Shown here: one piece after another, positions 17,381 to 26,561 of the stretch
Layout: each line of letters opens with the position of its first letter
Position numbering within the stretch: the first letter of the stretch is position 1
Assembly: GCA_963810755.1 (NCBI GenBank)
Contig: CAWEOP010000003.1
Coordinates: forward strand, 558,001 to 622,000
Reading direction: 5' to 3'
Source of the DNA: FEN-1219 sp963810755
GTDB taxonomy: Bacteria; Pseudomonadota; Gammaproteobacteria; Steroidobacterales; Rariloculaceae
Length of the DNA stretch: 64,000 bases
The notes under the pieces: model-generated
What the model saw: only the letters and a program-made list of their open reading frames with translations
What the model was told of the DNA's origin: nothing
Databases searched by the model: none
Made by a program: the position numbers and the translations under genes

Positions 17381-18478
17381 CTACAGGCGCATCGGCATGA
17401 CCACGAACTTGCTCTTGCTACCGCCGGGCTCACGGATCAGGCAGCTCGAGTTCGAATCCTGAACGCCGAACTCGACCTGCTCGCTCGGCACGGCTGCAAG
17501 CGCGTCGAGCAAGTAATTCACGTTGAACCCGATCTCCATCGCATCGCCCGAGTATTCGACTTCGAGCGTCTCGACCGCCTCCTCTTGCTCGGGATTGTTC
17601 GCTTGCAGTACGACGCTATTCGCGCCGAGCTCAAGGCGGACGCCGCGATATTTCTCGTTCGAGAGGATTGCCGTTCGCTGCAACGCCTGCCGCAATAGAT
17701 TGCGATCCGCAGTGATTACGTTCTTCGGCTGATTCGGGATAACACGCGCGTACTCCGGGAAACGACCGTCGATCAGCTTCGAAGTGAGGCGAATTCCTTC
17801 GATTTGCACGCGTATGTGATTCGCGCCCAGGGCGAGCTCCACATCGCCGTCACCTTCGAGTAGCCGGTTGAGCTCGAGCACGCCCTTGCGCGGCACGATG
17901 ATTTGCTCGTCCCGCGACGCGGCCGTCGCAAGGCTGACCTCGGAGAGTGCGAGTCGGTGGCCGTCCGTCGCGACCGCCCGCAGCGTCTTGCGCTCGGTCT
18001 CCAGCAGCAGACCATTCAGGTAATAACGGACGTCCTGCTGCGCCATCGAGAAATGGGTCTTGTCGATGAGCTGGCGGAGATCTGCGCGCGTCAGGCGTAG
18101 CGACTGCTTCGCCGCAATCTCCTCGACCGCCGGAAAGTCCGCCGCACGGAGCGTGGACAGAGTGAACCGGCTGCGACCCGCTTTGACCGTGAGCCGCTCC
18201 CCGTTCAACGCGACCTCGACCGTCGCGCCCTCCGGGATCGCTCGGCAAATCTCGTGCAGCTTGCGCCCGGGCACCGTCACTTCGCCCGAGCCGTCAACCT
18301 TCACCTCGGCATCTGCGACGATCTCGACTTCGAGATCGGTCGCGGTCACCCGCAATTTCCCACTCTCTGCGGCGAGCAAGACGTTGCTGAGGATCGGCAT
18401 CGTCTGACGTCGCTCCACGACACCGATGACCGTTTGGAGAGGTCTGAGAATTGCTTCCCGGGTTGCGCTGAACTTCAT
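17381..18478 (-). CDS. dnaN: DNA polymerase III beta subunit (sliding clamp)
   Basis: A 365-residue clamp with the three repeated domains: MKFSATREAILRPLQTVIGV opens domain 1, RPTLTLRD-like sequences are replaced by LRLTRADLRQLIDKTHFSMA in domain 2, and domain 3 ends in the conserved KSKFVVMPMRL tail. It encircles DNA and tethers polymerase. Length equals E. coli DnaN (366). It follows dnaA with a 183-base AT-rich spacer and is 22 bases ahead of recF. Confidence 0.98.
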   Translation of the reverse strand: MKFSATREAILRPLQTVIGVVERRQTMPILSNVLLAAESGKLRVTATDLEVEIVADAEVKVDGSGEVTVPGRKLHEICRAIPEGATVEVALNGERLTVKAGRSRFTLSTLRAADFPAVEEIAAKQSLRLTRADLRQLIDKTHFSMAQQDVRYYLNGLLLETERKTLRAVATDGHRLALSEVSLATAASRDEQIIVPRKGVLELNRLLEGDGDVELALGANHIRVQIEGIRLTSKLIDGRFPEYARVIPNQPKNVITADRNLLRQALQRTAILSNEKYRGVRLELGANSVVLQANNPEQEEAVETLEVEYSGDAMEIGFNVNYLLDALAAVPSEQVEFGVQDSNSSCLIREPGGSKSKFVVMPMRL

Positions 18479-18661
18479 TATTGTTTCTGCCTATATTTAA
18501 TACTGTTGTAGCTATTAGCTACCCGCAAATCACTGTATAAGCCTAATTATTTTTTAGATTCAATGTGTTAGAACCATACGAATTCGTGCACAAGTACCCA
18601 GGAGGCCGTGCCGTAACTGTGGATGAAAATCCTTCCAAAAGTTGTCGACAGGTTGTGCGCA
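18479..18661. other. AT-rich dnaA-dnaN spacer, candidate origin unwinding region
   Basis: This 183-base gap is far more AT-rich than its surroundings over 18479-18577 (runs such as TATATTTAATACTG and CTAATTATTTTTTAGATT). A near-perfect DnaA box lies at 18618-18626. Several gammaproteobacteria, including Xanthomonas relatives, replicate from the dnaA-dnaN spacer. It also must hold the dnaN leader. Assignment as the DNA unwinding element is inferred. Confidence 0.55.
18618..18626. promoter_or_regulatory. DnaA-box-like site in dnaA-dnaN spacer
   Basis: TGTGGATGA differs by one base from the DnaA box TGTGGATAA and lies beside the AT-rich block. Only one close match was found in this spacer. Confidence 0.5.
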
Positions 18662-20005
18662 CTAAGCCGTAAGCGTTCTCAACAGGTTGTTGTAGTCCTC
18701 TTTCACGCGCGTATCCGTCTCGCGCAATGCCTTGATCCGGCGGCATCCGTGCAACACCGTCGTGTGATCGCGGCCGCCAAACCCGTCACCGATCTCGGGC
18801 AAGCTATGCGTGGTCAATTCTTTCGCGAGAGCCATCGCAATCTGTCGCGGCCGCGCGATCGAGCGATTGCGGCGTTTCGACAATAAATCCGCCACGCGTA
18901 TTTTGAAATACTCGGCGACCGTCTTCTGAATGTTCTCGACCGTCACGAGCTTGTCTTGCAGCGCCAGCACGTCGCGTAGCGCATCCTTAGCGAACTCGAG
19001 CGTGATCGGCTGGCCAGTGAACCGCGCGTTCGCCAGGACTCGCCGCAACGCACCTTCGAGCTCCCGAACGTTCGAACGAATCCTCTGCGCAACGAAGAAC
19101 GCGACCTCCTCGGGGAGCACTTCATGCTCAGCTGCGGCCTTGCTCATCAGTATCGCCACGCTGGTCTCGAGCTCCGGCGGCTCGATCGCCACCGTCAGTC
19201 CCCAACCGAACCGCGATTTAAGTCGCTCTTCGAGGCCCGTGACTTCCTTCGGATAGCGGTCGCAGGTCAGGATGATCTGCCGCTGTCCCTCCAGCAATGC
19301 GTTGAATGTATGGAAGAATTCTTCCTGGGACCGATCCTTGTTAGCGAAGAACTGAATGTCGTCGATCAGCAGCGCGTCCAGCGACCGATAAGCTCTCTTG
19401 AACTCCGCGATCGTGTTGTGCTGGAGCCCACGCACCATGTCGCTCACGAACCGCTCGGAGTGTACGTATGCAACCTTGGCGCCGGGATCCGCTGCGAGAA
19501 TCAGATTGCCAACCGCCTGCATCAGATGCGTCTTACCGAGACCGACGCCGCCGTAGATGAACAGTGGGTTGTAAGCGCTGCCGGGGTTCTGCGCGACCTG
19601 AATCGCCGCGGCGCGGGCGAGCTGATTGCTCTTGCCTTCGACGAAGCTATCGAAGGTGAACCCGACGTTGAGCCGGCTGCCTAGCAGGGGCGTGACCGCC
19701 CGGACCTCTACCTCGGCAGCGATCGGCGCCTCGCGCTTAGCGGTAGGCCGGCTGCCGACCTCGACGACCACCTCGGTGCCATTCTGACCGTGCGTGCTCC
19801 ACCACGAGCGAATCTTCTCGAGGCAGTGACTCTTGACCCAGTCCACGACGAACCGATTCGGCGCGAGCAGACGTAACAGAGCGCCGTCCGCGACCGGCTG
19901 CAGCGGCCGGATCCAGGTGTTGAACTGCTGCTCGGACAGATCCGCCTCGAGCGCGCGGATGCACTGACTCCAGAGGGACGAGTAAACCGCCGAGTTCTCT
20001 GCCAC
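18662..20005 (-). CDS. dnaA: Chromosomal replication initiator DnaA
   Basis: A 447-residue initiator. Domain I (WSQCIRALEADLSEQQFNTW) is followed by a short linker, the AAA+ domain (NVGFTFDSFVEGKSNQLA, Walker A GGVGLGKTHL, Walker B LLIDDIQFF, sensor region LKSRFGWGLTVAIEPP) and the DNA-binding domain IV with RPRQIAMALAKELT and GGRDHTTVLHGCRRI. It binds ATP and DnaA boxes to open the origin. It heads the reverse-strand array dnaA-dnaN-recF-gyrB and is divergent from rpmH. Confidence 0.99.
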   Translation of the reverse strand: MAENSAVYSSLWSQCIRALEADLSEQQFNTWIRPLQPVADGALLRLLAPNRFVVDWVKSHCLEKIRSWWSTHGQNGTEVVVEVGSRPTAKREAPIAAEVEVRAVTPLLGSRLNVGFTFDSFVEGKSNQLARAAAIQVAQNPGSAYNPLFIYGGVGLGKTHLMQAVGNLILAADPGAKVAYVHSERFVSDMVRGLQHNTIAEFKRAYRSLDALLIDDIQFFANKDRSQEEFFHTFNALLEGQRQIILTCDRYPKEVTGLEERLKSRFGWGLTVAIEPPELETSVAILMSKAAAEHEVLPEEVAFFVAQRIRSNVRELEGALRRVLANARFTGQPITLEFAKDALRDVLALQDKLVTVENIQKTVAEYFKIRVADLLSKRRNRSIARPRQIAMALAKELTTHSLPEIGDGFGGRDHTTVLHGCRRIKALRETDTRVKEDYNNLLRTLTA

Positions 20006-20060
20006 GGGAGATCTTCGAGTGTCGAGAGTAGTGTGGGTGCAGGGTCAGGGAGCGTTCGTG

Positions 20061-20066
20061 AGTCTA
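20061..20066 (-). promoter_or_regulatory. Candidate dnaA -10 element
   Basis: TAGACT on the reverse strand lies 56 bases before the dnaA ATG. A perfect DnaA box occupies the position where its -35 would fall, consistent with DnaA autorepression. No good -35 hexamer is seen, so this is tentative. Confidence 0.35.
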
Positions 20067-20083
20067 ATCGTTGCGCGTCCCTT

Positions 20084-20092
20084 TTATCCACA
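20084..20092. promoter_or_regulatory. DnaA box between dnaA and rpmH
   Basis: TTATCCACA is an exact consensus DnaA box, 79 bases upstream of the dnaA start. It is the only perfect box in the 241-base dnaA-rpmH gap, so it looks more like an autoregulatory site than a full origin cluster. Confidence 0.75.
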
Positions 20093-20148
20093 GCTTAACG
20101 AGCACGCGCCGAACCCTCAATCCGCTTCGCGCACAGAGCTCCGCAGTA

Positions 20149-20177
20149 TTGACGGACCAATGTACGCCGCGTACAGT
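20149..20177 (+). promoter_or_regulatory. Sigma-70 promoter of rpmH-rnpA
   Basis: TTGACG (20149-20154), a 17-base spacer and TACAGT (20172-20177) form a good housekeeping promoter 69 bases before the rpmH ATG and pointing toward it. Confidence 0.65.
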
Positions 20178-20246
20178 TCGCCGCTCTCGGACGCTCCTAC
20201 ATCCTTTTGTTTTCCCTAGAACTCTTGCCATCCCTGGGACGCAAGC

Positions 20247-20381
20247 ATGAAACGCACTTTTCAGCCCAGCAATTTGCATCGCAAGCGTACCCACGGCTTT
20301 CGCGCGCGCATGTCCACGAGCGCCGGTCGCAAAGTTCTCGCAAGCCGGCGTGCAAAGGGTCGCGCTCGCTTGACGCCCTAA
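20247..20381 (+). CDS. rpmH: 50S ribosomal protein L34
   Basis: A 44-residue, highly basic protein with the unmistakable L34 sequence: MKRTFQPSNLHRKRTHGFRA at the start, then RMSTSAGRKVLASRRAKGR and a final LTP. It is part of the large ribosomal subunit. It lies between dnaA (divergent) and rnpA, the universal bacterial order. The next gene begins 22 bases downstream. Confidence 0.98.
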   Translation: MKRTFQPSNLHRKRTHGFRARMSTSAGRKVLASRRAKGRARLTP

Positions 20382-20403
20382 CGGGCTGGGATTTGGCGCG
20401 ACG

Positions 20404-20775
20404 TTGCCCGGCAGGCCCGCAGGGTTTTCGCCCGAGCAACGCCTACACACTTCGAAGGAGTTCGGGCGCGTCTTTGCGGACCCGGCGCGCTCGAGCGATC
20501 GCTTCTTCACGATCCTCGGCAGGCCAAACGCTCGGCCGATCGCGCGGCTCGGATTGACGATCTCGCGGCGAGCGGCCAAAAGGGCGGTCGATAGGAACAA
20601 ACTGAAGCGCCTCGCGAGGGAAGCCTTTCGCATGCAGCAATCGTTGCCTTGTTGGGACTTCGTCGTGATGGCGAAGACGGGCGCGGAGCGCACCGAGCGT
20701 CGCGTCCTGCGCGAGAGCCTCGACCGGCATTTCACGCGGTTGAAAACCCAAGCGTCGGCGGCTCACCATGGATAG
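20404..20775 (+). CDS. rnpA: Ribonuclease P protein component
   Basis: A 123-residue basic protein that binds RNase P RNA and helps process tRNA 5' ends. The RNR signature is present as AVDRNKLKRLAREAFR (residues about 58-73), preceded by RLGLTISRRAAKRA. The start is a TTG at 20404 giving a leading HTSKEFGRVF segment as in family members. The stop overlaps the yidC start by eight bases. The yidD gene, normally found between rnpA and yidC, is absent. Confidence 0.93.
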   Translation: MPGRPAGFSPEQRLHTSKEFGRVFADPARSSDRFFTILGRPNARPIARLGLTISRRAAKRAVDRNKLKRLAREAFRMQQSLPCWDFVVMAKTGAERTERRVLRESLDRHFTRLKTQASAAHHG

Positions 20776-22456
20776 CATCCGCGACAACCTTCGCCTATTT
20801 CTCTGGGTCACCTTCCTCGCGCTGTTGTGGCTCGCCTATACGACCTGGACGAACGATTACTCGAGCGCGGCCGGCCCGCCGGCGACTCCGGCCAGCACCC
20901 CTGTGGTCCCGGGCGCACCGGCCGGGTCCGAGACACTGCCTTCGCTCGATCAACAGAGCTCCGGAAACCGGCCGACCGCAACGCCCGTTTCCGAAACAGC
21001 CCCCGCAGCGCCGGCGGGATCCGACCTCATCCGCGTACGCACCGATGTGCTCGACGTGCAGATCGATTTGCAAGGTGGCGACCTCGTGCGCGCCGACCTG
21101 CGCGCCTATCCGGTCGCGAAGCACGAGCCCGACAAAGCCGTGCGCCTGCTCGACTACGAGCCCGACACGCGTTGGGTATTCCAGACCGGAATCCTGAGCG
21201 CGGGCGGCGGGGCGTCGCCGACGCACCTCGAAAGGTTTCGGGCCGCAAGCACCGATTACACGCTCTCAGACGGCCAGGACACTTTGGTCGTGACGCTCGA
21301 CTGGGCGGGCGAGGGCGCCGTCGCGGCGCAAAAGGTGTACACGTTCCGACGCGGAGCGTACGCCGTGGACCTCGAGCTCAAAGCGAATGCGTCCGCTGGT
21401 ACGTCCTGGCGCGCTGCGCCGTACGCGCAGATGACGCGGCTCTATCACGCGGTCAAGCGCTCCTACACCTCGGTCGATTCCTACTCGGTGTCGGGGCCCA
21501 CGCTGTTCGACGGCACCGCGTTCCAGAAGCTCAAGTTCGACGACCTCGCCAAGACGCCCGTGATGCAAACGGCGAAGGGCGGCTGGTTCGCGGCGATCCA
21601 GCATCATTTCGTCGCGGCCGCGGTGCCGCCGGTCGCGGACGAGGTGAGCTACGAAGCAAAGGCCCGCGGCCAAGAGTTCGTGCTCAGTGCTCGGGGCGCG
21701 GTAGAGACCGTCGACGCGGCGACGCCTCTCGACTATCGCTTCACGCTGTTCGTCGGACCGAAGCTGCAAGACCAGCTCAAAGCCGCCGGGCCGAAGCTCG
21801 AGCGCACCGTCGACTACGGCCGGCTCTATTTCCTCGCCCAACCGCTGTTTTGGCTGCTCTCGCGGGTTGAACTGTTCGTCAACAACTGGGGTCTCGCGAT
21901 CGTTCTCGTGACGATCATGATCAAGCTCGTTTTCTACAAGCTCACGGCGATGAGCGGCCGCTCGATGGCGAAGATGCGCCGCCTCGCCCCGCGGATGAAA
22001 GCCTTGCAAGAGCGCTACAAGGAAGACCGGCCAGCGCTGAGCCAAGCGATGATGGAGCTCTACAAGAAGGAGAAGGTGAATCCCGCGGCCGGCTGCCTCC
22101 CGATGCTGATCCAGATGCCGTTCTTCTTCGCGTTTTATTGGGTGCTGATCGAAAGCGTAGAGATGCGCCAAGCCCCGTTCATGCTTTGGATCGATGACCT
22201 CTCGGCTCGCGATCCGTTTTACGTGCTGCCGCTCTTGATGGGAGTGGCGATGTTCTTCCAAACGCGGATGAGCCCGCCGCCGCCCGATCCGATGCAGGCG
22301 CGCGTCATGCAGATCATGCCGCTCGTGTTCACCGCGTTCTTCTTCCTGTTCCCAGCGGGCCTCGTGCTGTACTGGCTCACGAACACGGCGCTCTCGATCC
22401 TCCAACAGTGGCGCATCAACAAGGTCGTCGCGCGCGAATCCGAGGCTGCAGCTTAG
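20768..22456 (+). CDS. yidC: Membrane protein insertase YidC
   Basis: A 562-residue inner-membrane insertase for membrane proteins, working alone or with Sec. TM1 (LRLFLWVTFLALLWLAYTTW) is followed by a Pro/Ala-rich linker, the large periplasmic P1 beta domain (to about residue 350), and the conserved five-helix core with the hydrophilic-groove Arg in MSGRSMAKMRRLAPRMKALQ, then NPAAGCLPMLIQMPFFFAFY and a C-terminal helix ending GLVLYWLTNTALSILQQW. Length matches the gram-negative form (548 in E. coli). The natural substrate ATP synthase subunit c is encoded later in the window. Confidence 0.98.
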   Translation: MDSIRDNLRLFLWVTFLALLWLAYTTWTNDYSSAAGPPATPASTPVVPGAPAGSETLPSLDQQSSGNRPTATPVSETAPAAPAGSDLIRVRTDVLDVQIDLQGGDLVRADLRAYPVAKHEPDKAVRLLDYEPDTRWVFQTGILSAGGGASPTHLERFRAASTDYTLSDGQDTLVVTLDWAGEGAVAAQKVYTFRRGAYAVDLELKANASAGTSWRAAPYAQMTRLYHAVKRSYTSVDSYSVSGPTLFDGTAFQKLKFDDLAKTPVMQTAKGGWFAAIQHHFVAAAVPPVADEVSYEAKARGQEFVLSARGAVETVDAATPLDYRFTLFVGPKLQDQLKAAGPKLERTVDYGRLYFLAQPLFWLLSRVELFVNNWGLAIVLVTIMIKLVFYKLTAMSGRSMAKMRRLAPRMKALQERYKEDRPALSQAMMELYKKEKVNPAAGCLPMLIQMPFFFAFYWVLIESVEMRQAPFMLWIDDLSARDPFYVLPLLMGVAMFFQTRMSPPPPDPMQARVMQIMPLVFTAFFFLFPAGLVLYWLTNTALSILQQWRINKVVARESEAAA

Positions 22457-22522
22457 GGAGTCAGCCACGGAGCGAACCGCGCGCGCGGCGCTCGCATAAC
22501 GAGGCTCGCCCGGGAGCGTCCA

Positions 22523-23874
22523 GTGCAATACCGGCGTCACGACACGATCGCGGCTCTAGCTACCGCGCCCGGCACTGGCGCCGTAGCGATCGTGCGACTT
22601 TCCGGCCCAAGCGCGCCGTCGATTTGCCGAGCGATCATCGGTCGCGATGCGCGGCCGCGCTATGCCGAGCTCTGCTCCTTCCGCGACGCCGAGGGCGAGC
22701 GTATCGATCAAGGCATCGTCCTGTACTTCCCGGCGCCGCATTCCTACACAGGCGAGGACGTCGTCGAGCTCCACGGCCACGGCGGCCGCATGGTCAGCGA
22801 CCGGCTGCTCGAACGTGCGTTTGCGCTTGGCGCACGCGCGGCCGAGCCCGGTGAATTCACGCTGCGCGCTTTTCTAAACGACAAGCTCGATCTGCTCCAA
22901 GCCGAAGCCGTCGCGGACCTCGTCGCGAGCGGCTCGGCTCGCGCTGCGCGCGCCGCGGTGCGCTCGCTCGACGGTCAGTTCTCGGCGCGCGTAACGCAGA
23001 TCCAAGCCGCCCTCACGCGCCTGCGCGTGAAGATCGAGGCTTGGCTCGATTTTCCGGAGGAGGAGCTCGCGTTCGACGCGGCAGCCGAATGCGAGACGGA
23101 GCTCGACGCGCTGCTCGCCGATCTCGCGGCGCTCGCGAGTCAAGCACGCTCGGGCGCGACGCTGCGCGACGGGCTCAGCGTGACGATCGCGGGTCCGCCG
23201 AACGCGGGCAAGTCGAGCTTGCTGAATCGTTTGGCGGGCTATGACGCTGCGATCGTCACCGACATCCCGGGAACCACGCGCGACCCGTTACGCGAGCATC
23301 TCTCGCTCGACGGACTGGCCGTAAGCATCGTCGACACGGCCGGCCTGCGCGAGTCTTCGGACCCAGTCGAGCGCGAGGGCCTGCGCCGTGCTCGGGTCGA
23401 GGTGGGCCGTGCGGATCGCGTGCTCTGGGTCGCCGACGTGCGCGAGCCGCTCGACGTGTCACTCGCCGCCGCACGCGCCGCGCTGGCCGACGCTCCATTC
23501 ACGATCGTCCGCAACAAGCTCGATCTCCTCGAGCGGCCGACGTCCACACCGAGCCGCCGACGGGGGACACGATCGTGCTGCGGGTCTCGGCGCTCACGGG
23601 CGACGGGATCGATGCGCTGGTCGCGCATCTACACTCGGTCGCCGGCTTTACGAGCGACGCGCCCGGCACGTTCAGTGCCCGGCGGCGTCATCTGGACGCT
23701 CTCGAACGCGCTCGCGGGCGTCTCGCCGCGGCACGCGAGGCCATAGGCGGCGCGCTCGAGCTCGCAGCCGAAGAGCTGCGTCAGGCACAAGCCGCGCTCG
23801 GCGAACTCACGGGAGAGCTCACGAGCGACGACTTGCTCGGGGAGATCTTCGCGACGTTCTGTATCGGTAAGTAG
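22523..23874 (+). CDS. mnmE: tRNA modification GTPase MnmE (one frameshift)
   Basis: About 450 residues after correction. With MnmG it makes the cmnm5 modification at wobble uridine 34. The N-terminal folate-binding domain (DTIAALATAPGTGAVAIVRL), helical domain, and G domain (P-loop GPPNAGKSSLLN, TDIPGTTRD, DTAGL, NKLD) run to about 23540. Then the frame changes and continues as VSALTGDGIDAL and ends with the essential FCIGK motif whose Cys is catalytic. The span is 3n+2 bases, so one base is missing near 23542 (after LLDLLE). It starts with GTG. An intact downstream half argues for a sequence error. Confidence 0.93.
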
Positions 23875-23937
23875 CGTCCGCGCGTGGCGGATTGCTTGCC
23901 GCTGAGGGTGTGCAGCGAATGCAGCGAGCGCGCGAGG

Positions 23938-24517
23938 TCAGTCGCGGATGCCGACGACCTTCGCACGCTCGACGCGGCTCGGCGGCGTGGGCGAGACCTC
24001 GACACGATCGCGCCCGAACTGTTTCGCGAGGTACATCGTGCGCTCGGTGCGTGCGAGCAGCGAGTCGATCGACTCGCCGATCCGATGCTGCGCGACGCCG
24101 ATCGACACGGTCGCGCTCTGTCGGTCCGCGAGCGGCGCCTCGGCGACGCCGAAGCGCAGCGCCTCGGCGAGCGTCTCGCCCTGATGCACGCTGCAGGGCC
24201 GCGCGAGCACCATCAGCGCGCCGCCGTCGTAGCGCGCGAGCGTGTATTCGGAGCGATGCCACGCAGGCGCCTCGAGCACGCCGCGCAGCCGCGCCGCGAG
24301 CCCCGTGAGCACCGCATCGCCGGCCGCGACGCCGCGGCTGTCGTTGATGCTGCGCAGGCGGTCGACGTCGATGAGGCAGAGGCAAAACACGTTGCCGGTG
24401 CGCTGAGCGTGCGCGGCCTGCTCGTTCAGCAGCGTGATCAGGCTCGGACGCGCGAGCGCACCGGTGAGCGAATCGCGGGAAACCGGAGTAGACGGGTTCG
24501 GCGGGCTGTTGTGACAT
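23938..24517 (-). CDS. Degenerate GGDEF-domain protein (one frameshift)
   Basis: About 192 residues. The start ATG (MSQQPAEPVYSG) is in one frame and the GGDEF domain (RDSLTGALARPSLITLLNEQ) in another; one extra T near 24485 explains this, and the span is 3n+1. The domain keeps structural motifs (LIDVDRLRSINDSRG, ATVSIGVAQH, MYLAKQFGRDRVEV) but the catalytic loop is YDGGALM where active diguanylate cyclases have GGDEF. Cyclase activity is therefore unlikely; a regulatory or effector role is possible. There is no sensor or membrane domain. It is convergent with mnmE. Confidence 0.7.
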
Positions 24518-24634
24518 CGCTGCGGTCGGCAATCGAAGTGGACTGCGCCGCACTTTGCCAGCCGAGAAAAACTCGCTACGTGATGGTGCTCCCAGAAGCG
24601 GGCCGCGAAAATTTACATAAGCCCGCTGGCTTCG

Positions 24635-25820
24635 CTAACCGAGAATTGCTTCGCGCTGATAGAGCCGAATCGCGATCCAAACGAGCACCACGGCGAACGC
24701 GAGACTGCTGATCGCGGACATCGCGACGAGCAGCGGATCGAGCGGTTGGGCCTTGATCAGCGTCGTCACGAGCAGGTGCTGGCTCAAGCTCGGGATCCAC
24801 ATGAGCGCCCGCCCCGGCTCGACGTTCAACATGCTCGCGAAAATCACCGGCAGCGTCGGGAGCTGCAGCAAGAGCCCGAGATACGTCTGAGCTTCGCGAT
24901 AGGTCTTCGTGAAAGACGCGACGATCGTCATCAAGGCCGCGCCGAGCGGCGCGATCGGGCAGAGCAACGCGAACGCGGTGAGCGCTGTGCCGAGCCCGAA
25001 GCTCGCGCTCATGCCGAGCTTCTCGAGCGGCATTCGCGAGAGCGCGATCGCGAACGCGGCGAGTGTCAGCGCGAGCGCGAGCAGCGAGTAGCAGACCGTC
25101 GCGCCCATCTTGCCGACGATCAGCTGAGTGCGGGTGACGGGCAGCGCGAGCAGCGGCTCGAGCGACTTGCGCTCGCGCTCGCCGGCCGTCGTGTCGATCG
25201 CTAGGTGCATGCCGCCAGCGAACGTCGCGAACAGCAGGAAGTAGGTCAGCACGCCGAGCATCAGCACCGAGCGGCTCTCGGCCGTCGAGACATCGAGATC
25301 GTCGACGATCAGCGGCCGCAGCAGCTGCGGATCCACGCCGTGCGCAACGAGCCGCAGCGCGCCGATCTGCTGCCCGTAGGCCGCGACGGCGGAGCGCACG
25401 CGCTCGACGCGGCTCGCGGCCCGCGACTTCGACCGGTCGTAAATCACCGTGACCCGCGCCGCGCGCGCGCTGCCGAAGTCCTCGCCGTAGCGGTCGTCGA
25501 TCACGAGCACCACGTCGCGCCGCCCCGTGCTCACGGCCGCGGCGGCAGTCGTCGATATCGGCGATCTGCGAATCCTGAACGTTGTGAATGCCGCGCGCGT
25601 TCAGGAATGCGACGAGGTTCGGCGCGTGCTCCGCGCCCGGGATCGGCACGTCGAGCGGCTCGTCGAGTGACGACAAATTGCGGCTCACGACCACGTTGAT
25701 GAGCACCGCGAACAGCGCCGGGCCGAGAAGCGGCGCGAGGAGCAGCGAGCCGAGCGTGCGCCGGTCGCGCGCGGTCTCGAGGACTTCCTTCACGCAAACG
25801 ATCCAAGCGGCCGACCTCAT
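24635..25820 (-). CDS. NatB-like ABC transporter permease (one frameshift)
   Basis: About 394 residues after correction. The N-terminal helix follows MRSAAWIVCVKEVLETARDR, an extracytoplasmic domain of about 150 residues follows, and then a cluster of about five helices with the ABC-2 element DTTAGERERKSLEPLLALPV. This resembles NatB of the sodium exporter and CPBP-related ABC-2 permeases. One extra base near 25548 separates the two parts; the span is 3n+1. Its ATG overlaps the ATPase stop (ATGA), so both form one exporter. The substrate is unknown. Confidence 0.82.
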
Positions 25821-26551
25821 CCCGCCTCCGCGGCGCTGCCGCTCACGGCGTGCACGAAGATCTCTTCGAGCGAGCGGCCCGGGAAGCGCTGCGCGAGCTC
25901 GGCGGGGGTGCCGCGCAGCGCGACGCGGCCGGCCGCGATGATCACGAGGTCGTCGACGAGTGCGTCGACCTCCTGCATCACGTGGCTCGACAGCAGCACG
26001 CAGCGCCCTTGCGCGCGCAGCTCGCGCAGCCAGTCGCGCAGGTGCCGCGTCGCCATCACGTCGAGGCCGCTCGTGGGCTCGTCGAGCAGCACGTGCTGCG
26101 GCTCGTGGATCAGCGCGCGCGCGACGGCGACCTTGGTGCGCTCGCCTTGCGAGAAGCCCTTCGCCTTGCGGTCCGCGATCGCGCCGAGGTCTAGGCGCGC
26201 GATCAGCTCCGCGGTGCGCCGCGCGAGCAGAGGCTCGTCGAGGCCGTGGAGTCGTCCGTAGTAGAGAATGTTCTCGCGCGCACTGAGGTGCGGGTAGAGG
26301 CCCGAGCCGTGCGGCAACACGCCGAGCAGGCGGCGCGCCGCGAGCGGGTCCGCCGCGAGATCGGTGCCGCCGATACGTGCGGTGCCGCGGTCCGCCGTAA
26401 GCACGGTCGAGAGGATCCTGAGGCAAGTGGACTTGCCCGCGCCGTTCGGGCCGAGCAGCCCCGTGATCTTGCCGTCGGCCGCGGTGAAGCTCACGCCGTC
26501 GAGCGCGCGCACGTCGCCGAACTGCTTGCCGATCCCGTCGACCTCGATCAT
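25817..26551 (-). CDS. NatA-like ABC transporter ATP-binding protein
   Basis: A 244-residue cytosolic ATPase with Walker A GPNGAGKST, Q-loop region LLGVLPHGSGLY, signature FSQGERTKVAVARAL, Walker B HVLLDEPTSGLD and switch His in LLSSHVMQEVD. The signature FSQGE, in place of LSGGQ, is common in NatA-type exporters. It energises the permease encoded directly after it and begins 11 bases after the alpha/beta hydrolase stop, so the three genes probably form one operon. The substrate is not predictable. Confidence 0.9.
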   Translation of the reverse strand: MIEVDGIGKQFGDVRALDGVSFTAADGKITGLLGPNGAGKSTCLRILSTVLTADRGTARIGGTDLAADPLAARRLLGVLPHGSGLYPHLSARENILYYGRLHGLDEPLLARRTAELIARLDLGAIADRKAKGFSQGERTKVAVARALIHEPQHVLLDEPTSGLDVMATRHLRDWLRELRAQGRCVLLSSHVMQEVDALVDDLVIIAAGRVALRGTPAELAQRFPGRSLEEIFVHAVSGSAAEAG

Positions 26552-26561
26552 GACGCGCGGC

